From an uncultured Treponema sp. (GTDB lineage: Bacteria; Spirochaetota; Spirochaetia; Treponematales; Treponemataceae): a DNA stretch of 64,000 nucleotides. Below the pieces are notes generated by a model. The model had not been told where the DNA came from and ran no database searches. It saw only the letters and a list, made by a program, of their open reading frames with translations. Below, piece by piece: positions 24,013-32,496 of the stretch. Every line of letters begins with the position of its first letter. Within the stretch, counting starts at the first letter, position 1. The position numbers and the translations under genes are program-made. The stretch covers positions 1 to 64,000 of the forward strand of contig ONHK01000005.1 in assembly GCA_900317625.1 (NCBI GenBank), read 5' to 3'.

Positions 24013-26039
24013 TGAGCAAAGAAAATCCTGTAAAAACATTAAATACTGAAGTCGCACGAAAAATTGCCGCCGGTGAAGTAATCGACCGCCCGAACGCAAT
24101 AATCCGGGAACTTATGGACAACGCAATCGATTCCGGCGCAGACAATATAATTGTAGAAATCAGCGATGGAGGAATTGAAAAAACTCGCATTGTGGACAAC
24201 GGCTGCGGAATGACAAAAGATGACTTATCAACCTGCGCGCGACCTCACGCAACAAGTAAAATCGCGTCCGAAACAGATTTGCTTAACTTGACAACGCTTG
24301 GATTCCGCGGAGAAGCGCTTTCCTCAATTGCAGCAGTATGCCGACTTTCCATAATTTCAGGCGGCTACAAAATGCGTGCATCAATCACAGAAGACCATAT
24401 AATTGAACCGGCAACTCCATTGAACGGAACAATTGTCCAGGCCGAAGGACTTTTTGAAAATTTTCCAGCCCGACGCCAGTTTTTAAAACGCCCGGCCTCA
24501 GAAGGATTGATGTGTAAAAACACTTTTGTTGAAAAATCTCTTCCGAACACAGAAATTTCTTTCAGATTTATACAAGACGGAGAAATCAAACTTGATTTGC
24601 AAAAAGGACAGACTTTGCCGGAACGCTTTGTAAAGGCAATGGAACTGCACGAAAATATCTCCCTTTTTAATCTTATTGAAAATTCATCCGGCGGAAAAAA
24701 TCCAGACTGGTCATTTAAAATTGTAATCGGTGAACCAGGCGTTTACAGAAGCAACAAAAAAAATATCTACATTTTTGTAAATGGACGAAGAATCCAGGAA
24801 TATTCGCTTGCACAGGCAATTGAATACGGAAGCCAAGGCTATTTTCCAAACGGAACTTTTCCAGTTGCCGCCGCATTTATAACAATGAATCCTTCCCTGG
24901 TTGACTTCAATATTCATCCGGCAAAAAAAGAGGCGCGTTTCAAGGACATTTCAAGCCTTCATCACGGAATAAGCACCGCGGTAAAAAGATTTTTCAGCGA
25001 ATACACAAACCGGACAATGAAAGCCCAGGCTGAAAAAATACAGAAAGCCCCGGAAACATTTCTTTTTGAACCTGAAAAACTTGCAGAAAAAGCGCTTGAA
25101 TCTTCAGAAGAAAAAAATGAAACTCCAGACGGAACTGCCGGCAGAAACAACGGAAGTTATTCAGGCTTGCGCTCAAGATTTTTTGGCGGGACTTCAAACA
25201 CTCTTTCAATGATGACAAAAGAAACTCCGCTGAATTCCTGGACTGGATACGCCTCAAAAAATGCAAGCTACGAAAAAAAATCGCTTTTTGAAGAGCCAAA
25301 ACAAAAATTCAGCGCAGACGACAAAAATTCAGCCCCGGAACTTTCAGAAAAACAGGCAAAAACAAAAGAAATTGTCGATTTTATGAACAAGACAATTGCC
25401 GCATATTCAGGAACTCCGCAAAAAACTGAAAATAACGATTCATCTGAAAAAGCTGAAAATTCAACTCAAAATCCGTTGCAAATCCAGCAGAAAGATGATT
25501 TCCATTTTATCGGAAGCGCGCTCGGAACATTTCTTATTGCAGAAAAAAACAACACGCTTTTTATAATTGACAAGCACGCAGCCCACGAACGAATGCTTTT
25601 CGACCAGATAATGAAAAATCCCGGCTCAGTCCAAACGCTTTTAATTCCTTATATCATAGAAACATCAACAAAAAAAGATGATGAATACCTTGAAAGCATA
25701 AAAAACGAGCTAAAAAAAGTCGGTTTTACCTGCGAAAACAAAGGAAACGGCCGCTGGGAATTCACAACACTGCATGAACGCTGGAACGGCACAGAAGAAG
25801 ATTTGTATCATGCGCTTTTGGACATAAAGGCAAACCCAAAAGATTTAATCTATTCAATTGCCGCAAGCACAGCCTGCAAGGCAGCCGTAAAAGACGGAAC
25901 AATTCTAGAGGATGCCGCAGCAGAAAAAATCGCACGGACAGCGCTTCAACTGGAAGATCCTCACTGCCCACACGGCCGCCCATGCTACACAACAATCACA
26001 AGAGAAAATCTGTTCCACCTTGTCCGCAGAACGGAATGA
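24012..26039 (+). CDS. mutL: DNA mismatch repair protein MutL, endonuclease type
   Basis: The 675-residue MutL links mismatch recognition by MutS to downstream repair. The N-terminal GHKL ATPase (1-~330) has IAAGEVIDRPNAIIRELMDNAIDSGA, IVDNGCGM and RPHATSKI...TLGFRGEAL. A low-complexity Ser/Glu/Lys linker spans ~340-490. The C-terminal dimerisation domain carries IIDKHAAHERMLFDQ, the endonuclease motif DQHAxxExxxxE with K for Q and D for the last E, plus ACKAAVKDG and CPHGRP, the metal-binding segments of incising MutL proteins. This suggests a MutH-independent system. mutS lies in the same window (60170-62797) but far away. Confidence 0.95.
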   Translation: MSKENPVKTLNTEVARKIAAGEVIDRPNAIIRELMDNAIDSGADNIIVEISDGGIEKTRIVDNGCGMTKDDLSTCARPHATSKIASETDLLNLTTLGFRGEALSSIAAVCRLSIISGGYKMRASITEDHIIEPATPLNGTIVQAEGLFENFPARRQFLKRPASEGLMCKNTFVEKSLPNTEISFRFIQDGEIKLDLQKGQTLPERFVKAMELHENISLFNLIENSSGGKNPDWSFKIVIGEPGVYRSNKKNIYIFVNGRRIQEYSLAQAIEYGSQGYFPNGTFPVAAAFITMNPSLVDFNIHPAKKEARFKDISSLHHGISTAVKRFFSEYTNRTMKAQAEKIQKAPETFLFEPEKLAEKALESSEEKNETPDGTAGRNNGSYSGLRSRFFGGTSNTLSMMTKETPLNSWTGYASKNASYEKKSLFEEPKQKFSADDKNSAPELSEKQAKTKEIVDFMNKTIAAYSGTPQKTENNDSSEKAENSTQNPLQIQQKDDFHFIGSALGTFLIAEKNNTLFIIDKHAAHERMLFDQIMKNPGSVQTLLIPYIIETSTKKDDEYLESIKNELKKVGFTCENKGNGRWEFTTLHERWNGTEEDLYHALLDIKANPKDLIYSIAASTACKAAVKDGTILEDAAAEKIARTALQLEDPHCPHGRPCYTTITRENLFHLVRRTE

Positions 26040-26051
26040 TTTTCAGGGAAT

Positions 26052-28142
26052 CTAGTTTCCACTTATCGAGGAAAGCAACGAATCCACCTCATTTTTTCGG
26101 AACGAAGGATTTTTTATCTGCACAACTGTAAGATATTTTTCCGCACTCTGATTGTCTCCCAAAGCCATGCAGACTTTTGCAAGTTCAATATACGAATCCC
26201 AATTGTTCGTATCCTGCTGAAGAACCTGAACATAAGTCGTCTTCGCATTGTCAAACTGTTTTGAAGAAGCAAACGCCTGGCCAAGATTGTACCGGACATC
26301 ATTATTCTTAGGCTGGATTTTCAGCGCATTCTGGAAATATTTCACCGCATTCTCGTAATCTTCCATCTCAAGATACGCACTTCCCAGATTATTGTTCACT
26401 TCAAAATTATTTTTGTCCTGGGCATAAGCCTTTAAGAAAAGCTGAAGAGCCGTTTCCGTATCAGGCGGATTCATATTCATATACATTACACCAAGATTAA
26501 TCTGGGTTTTCAAATGGTTTGGATTCGCCTGAAGAACTTCCGCATATTTCTGGATTGCCTCATCAGTATTTCCTGATTTTTCGCTCATAAGCGCATAATT
26601 GTAGATTACATTCGCCCTGCTTGTAAGATTTTTTATCTGCCCACATGAATCATAAGCTTTTTTCGCATACGAAAGCGCATCCGCAATTTTATCTTCCTCA
26701 AACAGAACAGTAGAAAGATTGTAATAAGTCATTGAATCTTCTGTTCCAGCCGGAAGCATAGCCAGAGACTGCTTGAAAGTATTTTCCGCATCTGAATATT
26801 TTTTAGCCTGATAATAAACTGAACCAAGCTCATTCAATGCGGCCCGATTTGTATTGTTTATTCTGAGCACATTTTGATATGCGCTGATTGCACCAACATA
26901 ATCCTTTTGTGCCGAAAGAATTCTTCCTTCCTCAAGATAAGAACGCTCGTGCCGCGGATCAATATCATGAGCCCGCCTGAATTCCGACAGCGCCGATTTT
27001 GTGTCATTCAGCCTGTTATCCGTAAGCCCAAGATTATATCGCGCCGGAGCAAAATTTCCATTCAGCTGGCAGGCAGTTGTAAACGAATATTTTGCCTCAG
27101 TGAATTTTTTCATCATATATTGAACTCGGCCAAGATTGTAATAGTAAAGATAATTTTTTGAGGTATCATTCGCGGCAGCTTTTGTAAGATGCTCAAGAGC
27201 TTTCTGGTAATTTTTCTTATCAAATGCGTCCATTCCAAGAATATACTGGCTTTCAGCATTTTTCGGGTCAAGGTCAACAGCCTTTGAAGCATATTCAACC
27301 GCCGCATCCTGAAGTTTTTTCTTTTCATCCGGATTTGAGGCATTCAGCGATGCGTCATAAAGCGCACCAGCCATCTCAGAATCTTTTCCTGCAGAAAAAG
27401 CCGGTTCGCCATCTGAAACAGGAAGAGATTTTTGCGCATTCGCAAAATTATTCAGCGCAGAATCAATATTTCCGCTGTTCAATGCAGATTTTCCCTGCTG
27501 GATAAAATCGTTTACAGCCGCAATCTCTGCCTTAAGTTTTGCATTTTTTCTTGCAAGCTCATCTTCCTTCGCTTTTCTGGCAGCCTCGTCTTTTTTACGC
27601 TGTTCCTCCGCGGCCTTCGCAATCGCTTTCTGTTCTTCCTGCTGGGCTTTCAGCTGTTCCTGACGTTCCTTTTCAAGAGCCGCGTTTTCCTGCTGCCTGC
27701 GCATAAGTTCAGCCATTTCTTTCTGTTGACGTGCGTTTTCCGCATTTGTACGCGCAAGTTCAGATTTCATCGAATCAAGGGAAGACTGCAAACCATCTGT
27801 GTCAATATTGACATTCACATTCTGGTTAGAACCGCTTCCGCTAGAATCCTCACCTTTTGCCGCAATTATTTTTTTCATCAGATCCTGAATTTCCTTATCA
27901 TTCGGGTTTTTCAGGAAAAGTTTCTGCAACGCGTCCAAAGCCCGGTCATATTCGCCGTTGTCATAATAAAACGTCGCAAGAGAAATCTGCTTGTTCTTCG
28001 CACCAAATGAACTTGAACATCCACGGACGCACAGCAAAACTATCGCCACAACAACCGCAGCCACACCGCAGCCAATAATTATCTTCTGCTTTTTTGTAAG
28101 CTTTGATTTTTTCCCAAAATTGTTCCCGCCAAAATTATACAT
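26052..28142 (-). CDS. Membrane-anchored TPR protein with coiled coil
   Basis: A 696-residue protein. A basic N-terminus (NNFGKKSKLTKKQK) precedes one transmembrane helix (~23-45, IIIGCGVAAVVVAIVLLCV), so the bulk probably lies in the periplasm. A short TPR-like pair follows (ISLATFYYDNGEYDRALDALQKLF), then a Gln/Glu/Lys coiled coil (~115-215), then about 11 TPRs to the C-terminus (for example YILGMDAFDKKNYQKALEHLTKA, NNLGSAYLEMEDYENAVKYFQNAL). It is a scaffold; its partner is unknown. The ATG at 28142 (GGTGGAG upstream) is preferred to a GTG three codons earlier. It follows a frameshifted TPR gene by 27 bases in the same operon. Confidence 0.85.
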   Translation of the reverse strand: MYNFGGNNFGKKSKLTKKQKIIIGCGVAAVVVAIVLLCVRGCSSSFGAKNKQISLATFYYDNGEYDRALDALQKLFLKNPNDKEIQDLMKKIIAAKGEDSSGSGSNQNVNVNIDTDGLQSSLDSMKSELARTNAENARQQKEMAELMRRQQENAALEKERQEQLKAQQEEQKAIAKAAEEQRKKDEAARKAKEDELARKNAKLKAEIAAVNDFIQQGKSALNSGNIDSALNNFANAQKSLPVSDGEPAFSAGKDSEMAGALYDASLNASNPDEKKKLQDAAVEYASKAVDLDPKNAESQYILGMDAFDKKNYQKALEHLTKAAANDTSKNYLYYYNLGRVQYMMKKFTEAKYSFTTACQLNGNFAPARYNLGLTDNRLNDTKSALSEFRRAHDIDPRHERSYLEEGRILSAQKDYVGAISAYQNVLRINNTNRAALNELGSVYYQAKKYSDAENTFKQSLAMLPAGTEDSMTYYNLSTVLFEEDKIADALSYAKKAYDSCGQIKNLTSRANVIYNYALMSEKSGNTDEAIQKYAEVLQANPNHLKTQINLGVMYMNMNPPDTETALQLFLKAYAQDKNNFEVNNNLGSAYLEMEDYENAVKYFQNALKIQPKNNDVRYNLGQAFASSKQFDNAKTTYVQVLQQDTNNWDSYIELAKVCMALGDNQSAEKYLTVVQIKNPSFRKNEVDSLLSSISGN

Positions 28143-28169
28143 TTTCTCCACCTTTCCCCAAAAAATAAT

Positions 28170-28882
28170 TTATTCAAGCTCACTTTCGTAATCGTAATCA
28201 AGAACATCTTCCGCGCCGGCTGTCATATTTGTAGTGTCAGTCTGCTGAAGAGAATTCGCGACATCTTCCAAAAGTTTGCGTCTTCTTTCTTCTTCGGCAG
28301 CACGCCGCTCAGCCTCAAGAGCTTCCTGCTCAGCCTTTTGCCTTGCCATCTCTTCCTGAAGCCTCTTATTTTCCTCTTCAAGACGTTTCTGCTCCTCAGC
28401 AAGACGCACAGCCTCTTCTTCCTGACGTTGAATTTCCTGCTCAAGATAACCAATCAGCCGCTGAATTTCCGGAGTCTGAGAATCATCCGGCTGCTCAAGA
28501 ACAAAACGCTTGTAATCAGCAAGACAATCCTGATACTTTTTCATCATAAGCCGAGTGTTCGCCCGGTTCAAAAGCGCGCTGTAAAAATCCGGAGAAGCCG
28601 CCAACGCAAGCGAATAGCAACTTTCCGCCTTTGAATAATTTCCCGCGGCATAAGCGACATTTCCCTCATTAAACGAAAGAAGTTTCCTATTAGAAACACC
28701 AGAATTCATTCCGCGCTCAAAAGCATCAATCGCCTTCTCGTACTGCCCAAGCTGAAAATACGAAAGCCCAAGAAAATGCCCGGATTATTCGTCTTAAAAA
28801 GCTTCTCGCCTTCCGACTCAGAAAAAGCACATGAAATAAAAAAAAATAAAATTCCAAAAACAAAAATATTTTTCTTCATCAT
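28170..28882 (-). pseudogene. Frameshifted exported TPR/coiled-coil protein
   Basis: Two overlapping minus-strand frames make one gene. The first (from ATG 28882) gives a signal peptide (MMKKNIFVFGILFFFISCAFSESEG) and KLFKTNNPG. The second then continues HFLGLSYFQLGQYEKAIDAFERGMNSG, a textbook TPR, into two more TPR-like units and a Gln/Glu coiled coil (residues ~100-180) ending in an acidic tail. The switch of frame is at 28778-28783 (ATGCCCGG on the plus strand), where one missing base restores the frame. It may be a true pseudogene, a phase-variable or a sequencing error; codon use downstream is still normal. Intact, the product would be ~237 residues, exported and similar in layout to its TPR neighbour. 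Confidence 0.82.
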
Positions 28883-28903
28883 CACTATTTTAACACATAA
28901 CAC

Positions 28904-29325
28904 AATAAAAAGTAACTACAGCAAATTCCACCAGTGCGCGACCCGCTTTTACTGCAAGTCCTCATTCCGCGCCGCTCCATTCCGGTCTTTCCGTGGCAAT
29001 CGGGGCTAAGCTCCACCTGAAAATCCGTAAATCCACCGCGCCCCAGCAATTTCCCACAATGCAAACGCATAAAAAAAATTCAATAAAAAATACCGGAACG
29101 GAAGCGGAAAAGCAAAATTGGCGTAATTTGCCATTTTTTTGCCGCAGGCATAAAAGAAAACTGAAAATGAGCGTTGCGAATTGCAAGTTTTCTTCCTAAA
29201 AAAAATTGCAACCATAGACAATTTTATTTTACGCTGAAAGTGCAGGTATTTTTTCGCGGACATTTATAATGCGTTTGCAATTGCGATTTGCCGTATTAAC
29301 TCTATCCACTGTTCAAATTTTCAGT
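28904..29325. other. Intergenic region with a GC-rich block, no gene recognised
   Basis: About 450 bases separate two divergent TPR genes. Bases 28921-29050 are about 58% G+C (75 of 130 counted), far above the surroundings, and contain GCGC-rich words. Short frames exist on both strands but none has a ribosome site or a recognisable protein pattern. The rest is AT-rich, with a promoter at the right end. The block could be a dispersed non-coding repeat or a small RNA. Confidence 0.5.
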
Positions 29326-29331
29326 TATAAT
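29326..29331 (+). promoter_or_regulatory. -10 box upstream of the TPR/Mrr-like gene
   Basis: A perfect TATAAT at 29326-29331. No good -35 box is present at 16-18 bases, so the promoter may need an activator or is weak. GGAG follows ten bases before the ATG. Confidence 0.55.
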
Positions 29332-29358
29332 CGTAGCTTAATACTGGAGTTTTAAAAT

Positions 29359-30726
29359 ATGATGATTGCCCTTTCAGTTGCCATTCTGATTATTATCGCC
29401 GGACTTCTTGCCCTTGTAATCAGACTTGTTGCAATGCCTAAAAAACTTGATACTGTAAAAAAACTTCTCAAACAAGGCAAAAATCAGGCCGCGGCAAAAC
29501 TTGCAAAACAGATTGTCGCAAAAGATCCGCAGAATTATGCCGTCCCTTATTATCTTGGAAAAGCGTATCTCGCAGACAACCGCGGTGAACTTGCGCTTAT
29601 AGAATTCAAGACGGTAAACGAGCACGCGCTTTTTGACTCCTCTCTTCCGGAAATTCCGTTCAGAAAAGAATTCGCATCCCTTCTTGTAAAATACAAACAG
29701 ACAGAAGCGGCCCTAAAAGAATATCTTTTGCTCACAAAACTAGATCCAACCTGCTCCGACAATTATTTTAACGCCGCAAAACTCTACGAAAAGACAAACA
29801 GAAAAGATTTGGCGCTCTCAATCTATAAAAAATGCATCGCGCTGAATCCTAAAAATGCAAAAGCCCACGCTTCCCTAGGATATATTCTCTTCCAGGCAAA
29901 ACAGATAAACGAAGCGAAAAGGGAACTTGACCTTGCAATCCACTTAAATCCGGAAGAATATTCCTGCTATTATTATCTTGGAAAAATCCTAAAGGACGCA
30001 AAAGATTTTGGAGGCGCGGTAAAAGCCTTCGACAAAGCCCAGCGTGACAGCGAATTCAAGCAGAAAGCGCTTATTGAGCGGAGCACCTGCTACATGATTG
30101 CAAACAGGCTCGACAATGCGCAGATTGACCTTCAGCGGGCAATAGAGCTAGACAAAACCGGAACAAAGAACGATACGCTTTATGCACGGTATTTTCTTGC
30201 GGCATGCTACGAAAAGAACCGGAAAATAGATAAAGCAATTGAACAGTGGGAATCAATTTTCAAAGTGAACCGCTCGTTCCGCGATGTAAGCGCAAAACTT
30301 TCAGAATACAAGGCTCTTGAGGCAAACGACAATCTAAAGGATTATCTTACAAGTTCTGATGCGGAATTTATTGAAATCTGCAAAAACACAACAAAAAAAG
30401 CCCTGGGATTCAACGCAGTGCAAGCGGACTCAAAAAAATTCGGAGTTCAAATCATCGCAACAGAAGGCAAAGACGGCGACTGGATGAGCGTAAGAAAACA
30501 GTCTTTCCTGCTGCGTTTCTACCGCGATGTGGAACCACTTGAGGATGCCCCGGTAAGAGACATTCTTGAAAGCGCAAAGTCATCAAACTGCACAAAATCA
30601 TATATTTTTGCAAGCTCAGGTTTTACAAGAACGGCAATAGCATTTGCGGAAAACCGCCCTGTCGAGCTTGTTGGCAAAGAAAAACTTCAGCAGCTTCTTG
30701 AAATTGCTGCAAAACCGGACAAATAA
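29359..30726 (+). CDS. TPR protein with N-terminal membrane helix and Mrr-like C-terminal domain
   Basis: A 455-residue protein. A transmembrane helix spans residues ~3-25 (IALSVAILIIIAGLLALVIRLV). Residues ~30-310 form about seven TPRs (LGKAYLADNRGELALIEFKTV, LGYILFQAKQINEAKRELDLAI). The last ~110 residues (KKFGVQIIATEGKDGDW ... SYIFASSGFTRTAIAFAENRPVELVGKEKLQQLLE) follow the end of Mrr-type restriction-endonuclease domains (TTSGFTxxAxxxA...LIDGxxLxxLL). The expected QxK catalytic strand reads LLRFYR, so it is probably not a nuclease. TPR proteins of similar layout occur in spirochaete flagellar collars, but I cannot assign it there. It heads a three-gene run. Confidence 0.75.
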   Translation: MMIALSVAILIIIAGLLALVIRLVAMPKKLDTVKKLLKQGKNQAAAKLAKQIVAKDPQNYAVPYYLGKAYLADNRGELALIEFKTVNEHALFDSSLPEIPFRKEFASLLVKYKQTEAALKEYLLLTKLDPTCSDNYFNAAKLYEKTNRKDLALSIYKKCIALNPKNAKAHASLGYILFQAKQINEAKRELDLAIHLNPEEYSCYYYLGKILKDAKDFGGAVKAFDKAQRDSEFKQKALIERSTCYMIANRLDNAQIDLQRAIELDKTGTKNDTLYARYFLAACYEKNRKIDKAIEQWESIFKVNRSFRDVSAKLSEYKALEANDNLKDYLTSSDAEFIEICKNTTKKALGFNAVQADSKKFGVQIIATEGKDGDWMSVRKQSFLLRFYRDVEPLEDAPVRDILESAKSSNCTKSYIFASSGFTRTAIAFAENRPVELVGKEKLQQLLEIAAKPDK

Positions 30727-30727
30727 A

Positions 30728-31486
30728 ATGAAAATTCTTTGCGTTTCCGATCAGATTGACCCGCTGATTTACAATCAAAATGCTCACAAAAATTTCCCGG
30801 ATGTTGATTTGATTTTATGTGCCGGCGACCTTCCTATGGATTACGTTGATTTTATAGTCAGCGTGTTCAACAAGCCGACATATTTTATCTTCGGAAACCA
30901 TGACTTAAAAGAATTCAAATATTACCACGGAACAATGACCGCTCCGCCACGGCCAACAACAAGTGCCCAGTCAACAACTTCAATCGAAATTCATTTTGAA
31001 TCAATAAAAGAAGACCACCATCACGGTGCAAATTACGCAGGATTCAGAAACATCACACTCAAAAATTTCAAGGTCAAAAACAAAAAAGGAAAACAGACAC
31101 CTTTGCTTTTGACAGGAATTTCAGGCTCAATCCGCTACAATGACGGACTATGCCAATACACAGATTTTGAAATGACACTTCATCTTCTTGGACTTGTGCC
31201 TAGACTTTTGCTGAACAAACTTCTTTACGGACGTTTCACAGATATATTTCTTACCCATGCGACTCCGTATCAAGTTCACGACCATGATGATCCCTGCCAC
31301 AGAGGATTCAAGTCATTCAACTTGTTTTTAAAATTATTCAAACCGGAATATATGGTTCATGGACATATCCATCTTTATGACAACAGAGAGGAAAGAGTTT
31401 CAAAATATGAAGAAACAACCGTCATAAACGCGTTTGCCCACTATATTCTTGAATTCAACACAGATAAACACGGAGAACAAAAATAA
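30728..31486 (+). CDS. Calcineurin-like metallophosphoesterase
   Basis: A 252-residue cytosolic phosphoesterase. The metal-binding motifs are in order: KILCVSDQIDP (D first ligand, with QID in place of the usual DxH), DLILCAGDLPMDY (GD), FIFGNHDLKEF (GNHD), LTHATPYQVHDHDDPCHRG and VHGHIHLYD (GHxH). The first His of DxH is replaced (DQID), a variation seen in some branches. Substrate unknown; phosphodiesters of nucleotides or nucleic acids are possible. The ATG lies one base after the TPR gene stop, and its own stop overlaps the next ATG (TAATG), so the three genes form one operon. Confidence 0.83.
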   Translation: MKILCVSDQIDPLIYNQNAHKNFPDVDLILCAGDLPMDYVDFIVSVFNKPTYFIFGNHDLKEFKYYHGTMTAPPRPTTSAQSTTSIEIHFESIKEDHHHGANYAGFRNITLKNFKVKNKKGKQTPLLLTGISGSIRYNDGLCQYTDFEMTLHLLGLVPRLLLNKLLYGRFTDIFLTHATPYQVHDHDDPCHRGFKSFNLFLKLFKPEYMVHGHIHLYDNREERVSKYEETTVINAFAHYILEFNTDKHGEQK

Positions 31487-32415
31487 TGTTACCAGAAGCA
31501 GAAAGCGATTTTGCAAGAGCAAGAAATAAAGCTCTGTTCAACGAAATCCAGCATCTTCTAACTCCAGAAGAAGCGGCGATGATTTCACTAAAAGCGGTCA
31601 GAAATCTAATAAAAACCCAGTCAGAAACATATATCGGGATGAAAGTTATTCCTATAAATAAAATCGTAGGAAGCGAAGGCCGATATAAGGATTTTGACAA
31701 CCAGTTTTTTCCGAAGCGCTCTATAATCAGGGAACGCTGGGAGCACGTTGATGAAGCTGTCATAAAAGACATAGTTCTTCCGCCGATAAAAGTCTACGAG
31801 CTTGGCGGCTTGTATTTCGTGCGCGACGGAAACCATCGAGTCTCTGTTGCAAAAGCAAAAGGCGTAGAATTTATTGATGCGGAAGTAGTTTCCCTTCAGA
31901 CCGAAATAAAACTTTCCCCGGCAAGAACGCTCGACGGAATGATGAAACAGATTATCGCCTACGAAAAAAGGAATTTCTATTTTGAAACAAATTTCGGCGA
32001 CATAACCGATTATTGGGTTCTGGATTTTTCAACCGCAGGCCAGTACGATGTAATCTACAATCATATTCTTACGCACAAATATTTCATCAATCAAAACCAA
32101 AAAGAAGAAATTCCCATTGAAGACGCGATTCTTTCGTGGTTCAACAACGTCTATCTTCCTGTTGTAACAACAATCCAGAAATACAAGATAATGAAATATT
32201 TCAAAAAAAATACGGTAAGCGACCTTTACGTCTGGATAATAAAATATTATGACGAATTAAAGAAGAAATTCGGAGATGGACTTCCGCTGGATCAAATTGT
32301 CTACGATATAAAGAAAGAAAAGAAATTTTCGATAATTTCAAGGATAAGAAACTTTATAAAAAGATATATCCTGAAAAAAGAAATCAGTAATTTTTCACAC
32401 AAAATTGACAGATAA
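31486..32415 (+). CDS. ParB/sulfiredoxin-fold domain protein
   Basis: A 309-residue protein. Residues ~50-135 have the ParB-like fold: KVIPINKIVGSEGRYKDFDNQFFPKRSIIRERWEHVDEAVIKDIVLPPIKVYELGGLYFVRDGNHRVSVAKAKG, with the characteristic GNHRVSVA in place of the GxHRxxAA of ParB. In that family this segment binds NTP or phosphate. The C-terminal half is helical and basic (KKKFGDGLPLDQIVYDIKKEKKF) with no HTH, so it is not a chromosome partition ParB. Its stop-start overlap with the phosphoesterase gene suggests a joint function. No promoter is visible between them. Confidence 0.75.
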   Translation: MLPEAESDFARARNKALFNEIQHLLTPEEAAMISLKAVRNLIKTQSETYIGMKVIPINKIVGSEGRYKDFDNQFFPKRSIIRERWEHVDEAVIKDIVLPPIKVYELGGLYFVRDGNHRVSVAKAKGVEFIDAEVVSLQTEIKLSPARTLDGMMKQIIAYEKRNFYFETNFGDITDYWVLDFSTAGQYDVIYNHILTHKYFINQNQKEEIPIEDAILSWFNNVYLPVVTTIQKYKIMKYFKKNTVSDLYVWIIKYYDELKKKFGDGLPLDQIVYDIKKEKKFSIISRIRNFIKRYILKKEISNFSHKIDR

Positions 32416-32432
32416 TTTTATTATAAAAAAAA

Positions 32433-32461
32433 TTGACGGCTGAATATTTCAATGTTAATAT
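32433..32461 (+). promoter_or_regulatory. Promoter of the partner-switching operon
   Basis: TTGACG (32433-32438), 17-base spacer, TAATAT (32456-32461), overlapping a TATAAT at 32459-32464. The start codon follows ~35 bases later. Confidence 0.7.
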
Positions 32462-32496
32462 AATCTAAAGTCATCAATGTAAACAGGAGCTGAATA

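Noticed and set aside
28885-29263. Short overlapping minus-strand frames in the GC-rich intergenic block
   Set aside because: No ribosome sites, and translations show no protein-like pattern.
29359-30726. Assignment as a flagellar collar TPR protein
   Set aside because: TPR proteins with a similar layout occur there, but the Mrr-like tail and operon context give no flagellar link.
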